Assembly: GCA_024707325.1 (NCBI GenBank)
Contig: JANPZY010000001.1
Coordinates: 1,178,001 to 1,242,000, forward strand
From: Opitutus sp.
GTDB lineage: Bacteria > Verrucomicrobiota > Verrucomicrobiia > Opitutales > Opitutaceae
Direction: 5' to 3'
DNA length: 64,000 bases
Shown here: piece after piece, positions 28,403 through 36,870 of the stretch
How positions within the stretch are numbered: the stretch's first letter is position 1
Layout: each line of letters opens with the position of its first letter
Position numbers and translations under genes: made by a program
The notes under the pieces: generated by a model
Told to the model about the DNA's origin: nothing
Databases searched by the model: none
Seen by the model: the letters and a program-made list of their open reading frames with translations, nothing else

Positions 28403-28500
28403 GCCAAGGTTCGTCCCGACTCGTGCCAATGTCCGTCCCGAGTCGGGACACGTTGCGAACACGGTCGCGCCTCCGTGCGCACCGGGTCGGGACGATGGAG
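28398..28500 (+). repeat. 22-bp degenerate repeat array 4
   Basis: Four full units start at 28398, 28420, 28442 and 28464, with a fifth truncated. The first unit overlaps the last codon and stop of the EF-hand protein gene. Positions 28438-28469 are identical to part of array 3, 11 kb away. It lies between convergent gene ends. Confidence 0.9.
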
Positions 28501-28567
28501 TGTCATTCTCGTTCTCAACCCGCTCGTGTTGAGAGCGAGAGCGATCGAGAGGAGTTGTTCGGATGAC

Positions 28568-29290
28568 TCAGCGATACTCGATCCACTCCTGGGTCGAGTA
28601 TTGCTCGGTGAGCGCGGAGACTTCGTCCTCGTTGAAATCAGGCCAGGGTTGCGCGACGGCGGGCCACTGAAGCGCGTCCGCGAGGGCGGCGGTGAAGTCG
28701 GCGTGCAGTTGGTCGTCGTCGAGCGGCGCACCGAGCGCGGGGCGCCAGAGCGAACCCTGAAACAGCAGGCCGTGCTTGTTTCGCTTCTGCGCGGCGCCGG
28801 CGATTTTCTCCTGCGTCGTCGGATGAATCACATCGTAGAGCTCGGCGCGTTGGAAGCACACCCCGGCCGGGCCGCAGGCGGTGTCGTCGCCGGTCGGTGG
28901 TTCGCAGGCTTCCTTGAGCGTGGCGGAAAGTCCCTGCGCGCGAAGCGCGGCGGCGAGGCAGTCGTGCACGGCGCGGTAGCTTTGCAGGGCGCGTTGTTCT
29001 TCGAGCGGATGGCCGCGCGGAATCACGAGCGCGTAGGTCCAGTCGTCGCGGTGATCGACAATGCCGCCGCCGGTCGGACGCCGGCAGAGATCGAGCGGTT
29101 CATCGGCCGGAAGCGCGGAGCGGACGAAGGCGATTTTCTGGCTGTATCCAAAAGTGCATGACGGCCGGTGCCAGCCGTAGTGGCGGAATCGCGCGTGGCT
29201 CGCGTGCGGGTAGCGCTGCAGGAGCAGAAAATCGAGCGCCATGTTTTCGGCGGCGCCACCGGTCCGGTCGGGGAGCAGATCCAGTTGCAT
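28568..29290 (-). CDS. Lipoate-protein ligase A-like protein
   Basis: A 240-residue member of the biotin/lipoate ligase (BPL_LplA) fold. The pattern RHYGWHRPSCTFGYSQ, then RRPTGGGIVDHRDDWTYALV, matches the nucleotide and lipoyl site, with a Lys in KIAGAAQKRNKHGLLFQGSL. It may attach or transfer lipoate or octanoate to carrier proteins; a different acyl or a non-lipoate role is possible. The last gene of a five-gene minus-strand run, 11 bases after the SDR gene. Confidence 0.8.
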   Translation of the reverse strand: MQLDLLPDRTGGAAENMALDFLLLQRYPHASHARFRHYGWHRPSCTFGYSQKIAFVRSALPADEPLDLCRRPTGGGIVDHRDDWTYALVIPRGHPLEEQRALQSYRAVHDCLAAALRAQGLSATLKEACEPPTGDDTACGPAGVCFQRAELYDVIHPTTQEKIAGAAQKRNKHGLLFQGSLWRPALGAPLDDDQLHADFTAALADALQWPAVAQPWPDFNEDEVSALTEQYSTQEWIEYR

Positions 29291-29301
29291 GAGCGGAGAC
29301 G

Positions 29302-30231
29302 TCAGAGGGAGTGATACCACGCGCGCACGAGCGGCGGCACCTTCAGCGAGGCGAGCTGCTGCGAGAGCGTTTGCGGCTGCGTCTTGAGTGTGCCGAGCAG
29401 CGGCGCGAGGTCGAGGGCGAGGCACGCCTGTCGCGAGGCGGCGATCGCGGGATTGTCGGTGCGGTGCGTGACGACGATCGGCGCCTGTGCGTCCGTGAGT
29501 TTGAAATGCGCGCGGATCGCCTCGCCGAGTTGCACGCGGGAGAAAAGTTCGCGGCCAGCCCAGTGAAACACGCCGCGCAGGGCGGGGCGCTCGGCGAGTT
29601 CGACGAGCGTTTCGGCCAGGTTTTCGCCGGTGCAGGGCTGGCGAAATTCGTCGGCGTAGAGCCGCACGGTGCGGCCGGAGGCCCAGTCGGCGAGCAGGCG
29701 TTCGTGCAGGCTTCGCTGCGCGCCGGGGCTGTCGCCCATGAGAAGCGGCGCACGCACGATCGCGGAAAACTCCGGCGCGGCGGTGAGCACAGCGTGTTCG
29801 CTCGCGAGTTTCTGGCGACCGTAGCGCGTGATCGGATTGGTGGGCGAATCGACGCGATACGGCGCGGTCTGCGCGCCGTCGAAAACCTGTTCGGATGAAA
29901 TATGGATGAAGCGCGCGCTGAGATGATGCGCGAGCCGCGCGAGCGTGGCGGGCAGCGTGACGTTGAGTTTTTCCGAAAGCGCGGGTTGCGCGTCGCATTG
30001 CGCGGGTTCGGACATCGCCGCGCAGTTGATGATCGCGTCGGGAAAGCTCTCCAGCGCTGCGGCGGTGAGCGCGGCTTCGTCGGCGAGATCGAGCGTGAGC
30101 CGGCGGGCGAGTCCCTCGAGCGGGCCGGTAAAGCGACCGGAGACGCCGATGACCTCGTGACCGCGTCGTGCGGCGGCGGTGGCGACGGCCGCGCCAACGA
30201 GGCCGGAAGCACCCGTCAGAAACAGTTTCAT
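29302..30231 (-). CDS. NAD-dependent epimerase/reductase, RmlD-like
   Basis: A 309-residue extended SDR. The Rossmann motif is FLTGASGLVGAAVATAAARR. The catalytic Tyr-Lys are in ITRYGRQKLASE, and ARFIHISSEQVFDG with the SPTNPITRYG pattern resembles dTDP-4-dehydrorhamnose reductase. It probably acts on a nucleotide sugar, but no rml genes are near, so the substrate is unknown. It starts 4 bases after the sensor kinase stop. Confidence 0.8.
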   Translation of the reverse strand: MKLFLTGASGLVGAAVATAAARRGHEVIGVSGRFTGPLEGLARRLTLDLADEAALTAAALESFPDAIINCAAMSEPAQCDAQPALSEKLNVTLPATLARLAHHLSARFIHISSEQVFDGAQTAPYRVDSPTNPITRYGRQKLASEHAVLTAAPEFSAIVRAPLLMGDSPGAQRSLHERLLADWASGRTVRLYADEFRQPCTGENLAETLVELAERPALRGVFHWAGRELFSRVQLGEAIRAHFKLTDAQAPIVVTHRTDNPAIAASRQACLALDLAPLLGTLKTQPQTLSQQLASLKVPPLVRAWYHSL

Positions 30232-30235
30232 CGGC

Positions 30236-31783
30236 TCAGGCGTCGAGCAGCGCGCGGGCGCAGCGGAGCACTTCGCTCAACGCGTAGGGCTTGGCCAGTC
30301 CGGCCTGGCGTTTGGCGGGCAGCCAGGCGAACGGCGCGGGTGTATCATGATGACCAATACGCAGGATCCGCAGATCGGCGTGACGTTGGTGGAGCTTGCG
30401 GGCGGCGCGCTCGGCTGGTTCGTCAGCGGGCGTGATGAGCAGCTCGACCGCGCGATCTTGTTCGCCAGCGAGGCGAATCGCCTCGGCGGGCGTGCGTGCC
30501 GACACGATGCGATAGCCATCGGCGGTGAGCATGCCAGCCACCATCTTGCGCACGATTTCGTCGGATTCGATGAAGACGATCGTCTCGTGCCCGCGCGTGG
30601 TGGGAAGCGGCGTAACAGGGGCGAGAGACGGCTGGTCCTCTTCGCGCTCTTTCGTCTCGGGCAGGAGAATCTCAAACGTCGAGCCGACGAGCACGGCGCT
30701 GCGGACGTTGATGTAGCCGTGGCTTTGCTGAACGATGCCGTAGACGAGCGCGAGGCCGAGGCCGGTGCCTTTGCCTTCGGGTTTCGTGGTGAAGAACGGT
30801 TCGAAAAGATGCTTCTGCGTCTCGGCGTCCATGCCCGTGCCGTTGTCGGAGACCGAGAGGCAAACGTAACGGCCCGGCGGAATGTCGGTGGCGCGCCGGT
30901 TGAGGCCGAGTTTCACGTCGCGATTCGACGTGGAGAGGGTGATGCAGCCGTTGCTGCGCAGGGCGTCGCGCGCGTTGATGACGAGATTGAGCAACACCTG
31001 TTGGAGCTGCGTGGCGTCGGCGCGGACGTTGGAAAGATTGGTCGCGAGATCGAGTTCGAGGCGGCCGGCTTTGCCGATGAGGCGGCTCATGATCTCGGCG
31101 TTGTCGCGGACGACGCGGTTGAGATTGAGCACGCGCGGATTCATCGGCTGGCGGCGGCCGAAGGCGAGGAGCTGGCGCGTGAGCGTGGCGGCGCGCAGGC
31201 CGGCCTTGTGGATCTCGTTGACCTCGCGGAGCGCCTGCGGGCGGTCGCTTACCTGCGCGGCGAGCATCTCGCAGTAGCCGTTGATGACCGAGAGGAGATT
31301 GTTGAAATCATGCGCCACGCCGCCCGCGAGCCGGCCCACGGCGTCGAGGCGTTGCGAATGCACGAGGGCTTCCTGGAGGCGGCGTTTCTCGGTGGTGTCG
31401 CGATAGGTGGCGACGATCTCGCTCACGCGCCGGCGTTCGTCGCGCACGGCGCTGTAGCTCCAGGCCGCGTAAATCGTGCTGCCGTCGCTGCGCAGGAGAT
31501 AGCCTTCGCCGGTGAACGGCCGGCCGGGGCTGCGCAACCAGCGGGCGAGTTTGGAAAGGTCGGTCGGATCGGCGTGCAGCGCCGTGTGCACGAGTCCGGC
31601 GAGTTCGCCGGCGTCGCGGCCGGTCATGCGGCAGAAACTATCGTTGGCGAAAACGATTTCGAGTCCGCCGGGAGAGCGGGGCTTGGGCCGCGCGAGAAAC
31701 ACGCCGTCCGCCTGCGCGCGGAGCGCGGCGGCGAGTTGTTTCGAGGTCGGCGCGGCGGGCCGTGAAGCGGCTCGCTTCTTCAC
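30236..31783 (-). CDS. PAS histidine kinase with degenerate receiver
   Basis: A 515-residue soluble sensor kinase. A PAS domain (about 20-140, with [11 protein letters not shown]) leads to a dimerisation domain with [17 protein letters not shown] and an ATPase domain with [17 protein letters not shown] and [14 protein letters not shown]. The C-terminal domain (about 395-515) has the receiver fold but the phosphoacceptor Asp is replaced ([10 protein letters not shown] where LLLTDVVMP is expected), so it should not be phosphorylated. The start is GTG at 31783, which overlaps the pdxH stop (GTGA). Confidence 0.85.
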   Translation of the reverse strand: MKKRAASRPAAPTSKQLAAALRAQADGVFLARPKPRSPGGLEIVFANDSFCRMTGRDAGELAGLVHTALHADPTDLSKLARWLRSPGRPFTGEGYLLRSDGSTIYAAWSYSAVRDERRRVSEIVATYRDTTEKRRLQEALVHSQRLDAVGRLAGGVAHDFNNLLSVINGYCEMLAAQVSDRPQALREVNEIHKAGLRAATLTRQLLAFGRRQPMNPRVLNLNRVVRDNAEIMSRLIGKAGRLELDLATNLSNVRADATQLQQVLLNLVINARDALRSNGCITLSTSNRDVKLGLNRRATDIPPGRYVCLSVSDNGTGMDAETQKHLFEPFFTTKPEGKGTGLGLALVYGIVQQSHGYINVRSAVLVGSTFEILLPETKEREEDQPSLAPVTPLPTTRGHETIVFIESDEIVRKMVAGMLTADGYRIVSARTPAEAIRLAGEQDRAVELLITPADEPAERAARKLHQRHADLRILRIGHHDTPAPFAWLPAKRQAGLAKPYALSEVLRCARALLDA

Positions 31784-32418
31784 GGGGCGAGACGCTCGGT
31801 GGTCCAGCCGCCTTCGGCATCGCGGCGGTAGCGCAGGCGATCGTGCAAACGGCTGCGACGACCCTGCCAGAATTCCACGGTCTCCGGCGCCACGCGGAAC
31901 CCGCCCCAATGCGGTGGCAGCGGCACGGGCACGCCCGCGTATTTCTTTTCCAGCTCCTTCATCGAGTCTTCGAGCACCTTGCGGCCCGAGATGATCGAGC
32001 TCTGCTGCGAGACCCACGCGGAGAGCTGGCTGCCGAGCGGTCGGCTGTGGAAATACGTGTCGGCTTCCTCGCGCGAGACTTTGGTGACCGTGCCTTCGAC
32101 GATCACCTGGCGCTCCATCGGAAACCACGGAAACAAGAGCGACGCGCGGCCGGTGGCGTCGAGTTCGCGCGCTTTGCGACTCTCATAATTGGTGTAGAAA
32201 ACAAAGCCGCGACCATCGACGGCCTTCAGCAGCACGATGCGACTCGACGGACGCCCGTCGCGCGAACACGTCGAAAGCACCATCGCGTTAGGCTCCGGCA
32301 GCTTCGCCGCGGACGCCTCCTGAAACCACCGGTCGAACTGGCGAAATGGGTCCCGCGCGAGGTCCTTTTCGGAGAGCCCGGCAAGGCTGTATTCTTTTCT
32401 CAAGTCGGCCAGAGGCAT
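31780..32418 (-). CDS. pdxH: Pyridoxamine 5'-phosphate oxidase
   Basis: A 212-residue FMN enzyme of the normal family length that makes pyridoxal phosphate. Diagnostic stretches are [39 protein letters not shown] and the C-terminal [17 protein letters not shown]. It overlaps the following kinase gene by the GTGA junction and follows a cupin gene by 43 bases. Confidence 0.96.
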   Translation of the reverse strand: MPLADLRKEYSLAGLSEKDLARDPFRQFDRWFQEASAAKLPEPNAMVLSTCSRDGRPSSRIVLLKAVDGRGFVFYTNYESRKARELDATGRASLLFPWFPMERQVIVEGTVTKVSREEADTYFHSRPLGSQLSAWVSQQSSIISGRKVLEDSMKELEKKYAGVPVPLPPHWGGFRVAPETVEFWQGRRSRLHDRLRYRRDAEGGWTTERLAP

Positions 32419-32461
32419 GGTGCAGCGCGACGCTGCGACGCGGCAGCCGTCGTGTCAAAAA

Positions 32462-32956
32462 TCATCTGGTAAGTCGCGCGATCCACTCGACCGCGTCGGG
32501 AAATTCGCGCGTGAGCGAGGCGCGCTCGCCGAGCTCGAAACCACCGTCCTCCCAACCCGGCGACATCGTGCACGTGAACAAACTCCACCCGATCCGCCCA
32601 CCCGGCGCGATCCGCGCACCTTGCCAGCGCCCGGCAGCCACGCGGAGCTGCGGCGTCTGGCCGGTGGCGAGATCGCTGCCGAGCAGCGTGACCTCGGCAG
32701 CACCTTCGACCGACGTGCTCAGTTGCACATGCTCGACCGGATCGCCGGCGTGAAACAGCCACAGCTCGTCCGTCGTGAGCCGGTGCAGCGCGGAAAACCC
32801 GAACACTTCGGGCGTCATTAGAAAATAAATCGCCGTGCCCACGGGGCGGCCGCCGGGGAGCGTGTCGTCGCTCGTCCACGTGCGGCGAAAATAGCCGCCT
32901 TCAAGCGGCAACGGTTCGAGGGCGAGCGCAGCGATGACCTCGGCAGCGGTTTTCAT
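32462..32956 (-). CDS. Cupin, DUF985 family
   Basis: A 164-residue cupin of the DUF985 type. It shows LEGGYFRRTW, GTAIYFLMTPEVFGFSALHR, DELWLFHAGDPVE and GWSLFTCTMSPGWEDGGFEL. The family is a single beta-barrel; no enzymatic role is established. It leads the minus-strand run towards pdxH. ATG at 32956. Confidence 0.88.
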   Translation of the reverse strand: MKTAAEVIAALALEPLPLEGGYFRRTWTSDDTLPGGRPVGTAIYFLMTPEVFGFSALHRLTTDELWLFHAGDPVEHVQLSTSVEGAAEVTLLGSDLATGQTPQLRVAAGRWQGARIAPGGRIGWSLFTCTMSPGWEDGGFELGERASLTREFPDAVEWIARLTR

Positions 32957-33175
32957 GAGCGACGGGAAAAGAGTAGGATGCGGAACGTCCGCGAGCACAG
33001 CAGGAAGCGTTCGCAACATTAGCGTAGGGCGGCTCCAGGGAGCGCGAGTGCCGTCGCGCCCCCCGCGTTTGCTTCGGACTGAAATCTCACGCGGGGAAGA
33101 ATTCCCTGACTGTCGCGGCAAGCGTAGAGCCCGGCGTCCCTGCCGTTTTTCTTCGCTCTGCGCTGGCCGATCAGC

Positions 33176-33207
33176 CCGCCCGAACGGCGGCCTCCGCCTT
33201 CGGGCGG
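33176..33207. repeat. Hairpin upstream of the TSUP gene
   Basis: CCGCCCGAA (33176-33184) pairs with TTCGGGCGG (33199-33207) around an inner CGGCGG / CCGCC fold. It lies in the 314-base gap between the divergent cupin and transporter genes; no gene is seen in the gap. A terminator or attenuator role is possible but without a T tract. Confidence 0.5.
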
Positions 33208-33270
33208 ACCTTTGACCGTTCCGCCGTTTTCCACGCTTCCGTTCCGCACGGCGGCAGCGATGCTGCGGGC

Positions 33271-34031
33271 GTGATTCTCGAGTGGTGGCATTATCCCGTG
33301 CTGTTCGTGGTGGGCCTCGTCGCTGGCGTAGTCGACGCGGTCGCCGGCGGCGGCGGGCTGATCACCGTGCCGGCGTTGCTCAACCTCGGACTGCCCGTGC
33401 CGCTCGCGCTCGGGACCAACAAGCTTCAGTCGAGCTTCGGCAGCGTGTCGGCCTCGCGTCATTTTTTGCGGCAAAAGGTCGTGGATCTGCGCGCGTGCGC
33501 GTGGGGCATCGTGGCGACGGCGATCGGCGCGACTGCGGGTGCGATCACGGTCCAGCGTTTGCCGGGCGATCTGCTCGGACGCGCCATCCCGTGGCTGCTT
33601 GCGGCGATCTTGATCTACATGATGTGCAAGCCGCAGCTCGGCGACGTTGCGCGACCGGCGCGGATGGAGCGCACGCCGTTCTTCGTGCTCTTCGGCCTCG
33701 CGCTCGGATTTTACGACGGGTTCTTCGGGCCCGGCACCGGCTCGTTTTGGGTGATCGCGTTGCTGCTCGTGCGCGGGGAGAACTTCACGCAGGCGACCGG
33801 CGCCACGAAGGTCATGAACGCCACCAGTAATCTCGCCTCGCTCGCGCTCTTCGCCTTCGCCGGCCTGATCCATCTCGGCGCCGGCCTCGCCATGGCCGGG
33901 GGTCAGCTGATCGGCGGCCGGCTCGGCGCCGGACTGGTGGTGACGCGCGGAGCGCGCTTCGTGCGTCCGCTTTTTTCACCATGGTGGCCCTGACCCTCGC
34001 CCGCCTGATCTGGGTCAACTATCTGGAATAG
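33271..34031 (+). pseudogene. TSUP-family (TauE/SafE) membrane transporter, 3'-frameshifted
   Basis: A permease of the sulfite-exporter TauE/SafE family with about eight membrane segments. The first half has LVAGVVDAVAGGGGLITVPA and the repeat in the second half has GFYDGFFGPGTGSFWVIALL, both typical. In the sequence as given the frame ends at 33993 after RPLFSPWWP. One extra T in the run of six T's at 33971-33976 would restore the expected end (FTMVALTLARLIWVNYLE) with a stop at 34029-34031. Most of the protein is intact, so a sequencing error or late frameshift is likely. Substrate unknown. Confidence 0.8.
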
Positions 34032-34077
34032 GCCGGATCCAGGTGCTCCGTTTCTGTTTGCGCCATAGCGGATAACA

Positions 34078-34103
34078 AAAGTTCGAACCCTGATACGAAC
34101 TTT
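34078..34103. repeat. Short palindromic element, AAAGTTCG arms
   Basis: AAAGTTCG (34078-34085) and CGAACTTT (34096-34103) flank a 10-base loop. It is AT-rich and intergenic, between the TSUP and M20 genes, and resembles the palindromes at 23116-23140 and 40533-40555. Confidence 0.6.
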
Positions 34104-34185
34104 CGTCGCGGCGCCGGAAGCCCGTGGAGGAAAGCGGTTTTTGAGGTTTGACGGGGGCGGGGGGCGGCTGGCCTGTTAAGCGGCC

Positions 34186-35427
34186 ATGAGCCCCTCCGCC
34201 TACATCGATCGTCATGGAGAAGAGGCCGTTCGGCTGCTGCGGGATCTGGTCGCGATCCCGACCGTCAATCCGCCCGGCGAAAACTACGATGCGATGACGG
34301 CGCGGCTGGCCGCAGAACTCTCCTCGCTCGGGCTTGCCACCAAGCGCTTCCAGGTCCCCGGCTCGCTCGCCCGCAAGGTTCTCCCCGCCGACCAACTCGG
34401 TTTCCCGCGCTTCAACGTTCTCGGCAAACTCCGCGCGCGCGGAGCGAAAAAAACCGTCCATTTCAACGCGCACTACGACGTCGTGCCCGTATCCGGAAAG
34501 TGGCGACATGGCAGCCCGTTCAGCGGTCGTGTGGACGGTGGCTGGATCTACGGCCGCGGCACCGCCGACATGAAAGGTTCCATGGCGGCCCTCGCGCTCG
34601 CCCTCCGTGCGCTCCACGCCACCGGCACGACGCCGCGCGTGAACGTCGAAGTCTCCTTTACCGCCGATGAGGAAACGGATTCCGAACTCGGCGCCGCCTG
34701 GCTCGTCCGCCACGCGCCCATCTCGCCCGACTACGCGGTCGTCATGGAAGGCGGCGAACTGGGCCATGTCTGCTGCGGCCACAATGGCGTCGTGTGGCTC
34801 GAGGTCACCGTTCATGGTCGCGCGGCGCACGGGTCGCTTCCGGAAAAGGGCATCAACGCCCTCGAAAAAATGTCTGCGCTCGTCCTCGCGCTCGAGGATT
34901 ACAAACGCGAGCTCGCGGCCCGCGAATTTCTCACCCCCGACGGCACGCGGATGCGCCCGACCATCAACGTCGGCGGCGTCTTTTCCGCGGGCGAGGGCGG
35001 CAAGATCAACACCGTGCCCGCGCTCGCGAAGTTCTCGATCGACCGCCGCGTGCTCGCGATCGAGAGCCACGTGCGCGCCGAGAAGGAGTTGCGCGCGTTT
35101 CTCGCCGCCGCCGCGCGCAAGATTCCGCAGTGCCGCATCACCGTCGACAAAGTCTCGGAGAACTTCTCCTGCTTCTCCGCGCCCGAGCATCCGTTCTTCG
35201 CGGCGATGGTCGACAGCGTCACGCGCGTGCGCCGCTCGCCGACCGTGTTCAACGTGTCCACGGGCTTCAACGACATGCACTTCTTCGCGCACCACTTGAA
35301 GATCCCGACGCTCGGTTACGGTCCCGGCGGTCAAAACGAGCACGCGGTCGACGAACGCGCGCGGGTGAAGGATCTCGTGAACTGCGCGAAGATTTACGCG
35401 GACTTGCTCACCACGTTTGAAGGGTGA
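34186..35427 (+). CDS. M20-family metallopeptidase / ArgE-DapE-like deacylase
   Basis: A 413-residue metal-dependent amidohydrolase. Metal-binding motifs are NAHYDVVPV (His and Asp) and GRGTADMKGSMAAL, and the catalytic Glu pair is in TADEETDSE. It is of the size of succinyl-diaminopimelate desuccinylase and acetylornithine deacetylase, but the sequence alone does not fix the substrate. ATG at 34186. Neighbours do not suggest a pathway. Confidence 0.85.
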   Translation: MSPSAYIDRHGEEAVRLLRDLVAIPTVNPPGENYDAMTARLAAELSSLGLATKRFQVPGSLARKVLPADQLGFPRFNVLGKLRARGAKKTVHFNAHYDVVPVSGKWRHGSPFSGRVDGGWIYGRGTADMKGSMAALALALRALHATGTTPRVNVEVSFTADEETDSELGAAWLVRHAPISPDYAVVMEGGELGHVCCGHNGVVWLEVTVHGRAAHGSLPEKGINALEKMSALVLALEDYKRELAAREFLTPDGTRMRPTINVGGVFSAGEGGKINTVPALAKFSIDRRVLAIESHVRAEKELRAFLAAAARKIPQCRITVDKVSENFSCFSAPEHPFFAAMVDSVTRVRRSPTVFNVSTGFNDMHFFAHHLKIPTLGYGPGGQNEHAVDERARVKDLVNCAKIYADLLTTFEG

Positions 35428-35487
35428 GCGCGGCGGACGGCTCGGAGAGCTGTCCCTACCTTTAATCCTCCCGATAGTCGGGGCCCG

Positions 35488-36069
35488 TTAGTTGGCCCAG
35501 CCTTGCCGGATCATGTTCACGGCGATGGCCGCGAGCAGCATTGAGATGATCTTGGAGATCGCGCGCATGCCCGTGCCGCCGATCCAGCGCCCGATTTTTT
35601 CGGCATACGCAAACGCCAGCACGACGAGCGCGAGATTCACCGCGAGCGCGGCGAGCGTGATCCACACGCCCAGGGTCTGAGCCAGCAGGATCAGCGTCGT
35701 GATCGACGCTGGCCCCGCGATGAGCGGCATGCCGAGCGGCACCACGCCGAAATCGTCGGCGAGTTTCGCCGGCTCCTCGGCCGCCGAGTGGATGAGATCG
35801 CGCGCCGCGAGGATGAACAGGATCAGGCCACCCGCGATTTGGAAGTCGCTCGAGGTGATGCCCAACGCCGCGAAAATCGTCTGGCCGAGCAGCAGAAACG
35901 TGAGCGCCACCACACCGCCGGTGATCGCGGCTTGGTTGGCGATCTTGCGGCGTTTCGTCGATTCCACGCCGACGCTCATCGCCAAGAAGATAGCCGCCAG
36001 CCCGATCGGATCGATCGCGACAAACAGCGGGATGAACGCTTGGACAAATTTCTCCAACAACTCAGGCAT
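35488..36069 (-). CDS. MarC-family integral membrane protein
   Basis: A 193-residue protein with about six membrane segments. It begins MPELLEKFVQAFIPLFVAID and has the MarC pattern FVAIDPIGLAAIFLAMS, GLILFILAARDLIHS and GVVPLGMPLIAGPASITTLI. Function of the family is not established; the old multidrug-resistance link was not upheld. A second MarC gene lies at the right window edge. Its upstream side carries repeat array 5. Confidence 0.9.
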   Translation of the reverse strand: MPELLEKFVQAFIPLFVAIDPIGLAAIFLAMSVGVESTKRRKIANQAAITGGVVALTFLLLGQTIFAALGITSSDFQIAGGLILFILAARDLIHSAAEEPAKLADDFGVVPLGMPLIAGPASITTLILLAQTLGVWITLAALAVNLALVVLAFAYAEKIGRWIGGTGMRAISKIISMLLAAIAVNMIRQGWAN

Positions 36070-36111
36070 CCCGCGAGCTTGCCCCGCCGCGGGAGCGAAC
36101 GCAAGGAGCCC

Positions 36112-36280
36112 CGAGCCGACTCGAGCCGCACTCACTCCCAAGTCGAGCCGCACCGTGGCACGACGTGGTGCGCACCTTGGCTCGACCCTGTCCGGACCGT
36201 GTCTCGACCTTGTGTGCACCTTGCTTCGACCGTGTGCGGACTGGGGCTCGACCGTGTCCGCATTGAGTCCCGATGGGGTG
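36112..36280 (-). repeat. 22-bp degenerate repeat array 5 (inverted orientation)
   Basis: Read on the minus strand, units start at 36274, 36252, 36230, 36208, 36186, 36164 and 36142, with a partial unit from 36120. This is the only array in reverse orientation. It covers the space upstream of marC. A GC hairpin repeat (36289-36310) follows directly. Confidence 0.92.
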
Positions 36281-36288
36281 CACCAGGA

Positions 36289-36310
36289 AGCCCGGCGGGG
36301 ACGCCGGGCT
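36289..36310. repeat. GC hairpin repeat AGCCCGGCG, copy 2
   Basis: AGCCCGGCG / CGCCGGGCT with loop GGGA, followed by CCACCTT as in the copy at 965-993. It lies between array 5 and the small gene at 36462, 151 bases before its start. Confidence 0.7.
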
Positions 36311-36461
36311 CCACCTTCCGCCTCTCGCCGCTGCTGCGTTACTGATTTTTCCGAGAAGAAAATGTGCGATCGTGGGGCGCTTCTTGTTTCCGGGCGGAAG
36401 CGGGCATAAATTATCCGCGTCCAGCGGCCCCAAACCCCCAACCGAAAAACCGGAGGCTCTC

Positions 36462-36731
36462 ATGCCAGCGGTCAAAATCTACCTCGAGCAGGCGGAATAC
36501 GACGCCTTGGCTCGTTATGCGGAGGCACTGGGCGTGTCGTGTCGGGACATCGCCTATGCCGGTCTGAATCGTCTGATGCTCTCCTGCGAAGACTCCGAAG
36601 TGAATCGCGACATCGTGGAAACGCGCGACTGGCGGCGAAACAATCTGCCGTTGTGGAGCGATTCCGCGTGCGCGGTGCACGCTTACGAAGCGTCTTCCGA
36701 CGATCAACCCGTCCGTAGTCGTTTCATCTAG
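36462..36731 (+). CDS. Small hypothetical protein
   Basis: An 89-residue protein without a family I recognise. Its first half (KIYLEQAEYDALARYAEALG, then DIAYAGLNRLML) has the strand-helix-helix look of ribbon-helix-helix or related small DNA-binding proteins, which is a weak inference. A good Shine-Dalgarno-like CGGAGG lies 8 bases before the ATG at 36462, unusual in this window, and supports it as a real gene. Confidence 0.6.
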   Translation: MPAVKIYLEQAEYDALARYAEALGVSCRDIAYAGLNRLMLSCEDSEVNRDIVETRDWRRNNLPLWSDSACAVHAYEASSDDQPVRSRFI

Positions 36732-36870
36732 CGGAGATGTTTTCGCGAATCAGGTAGGGACGGTGCTCCCAGCCGTCCGCGGCCGCGCTTTGGCCCGTGT
36801 GTCATGAAAATGCGGATACAGGAGACGATCCGCAGAGACACAAAGAGCAGGGTCTCACCAGCCACGACGC

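Noticed and set aside
34076..34100. GTTCGAACC stretch resembling a tRNA T-loop
   Set aside because: The flanking bases do not form a T stem and no acceptor, D or anticodon arms are found. It is part of the AAAGTTCG palindrome.
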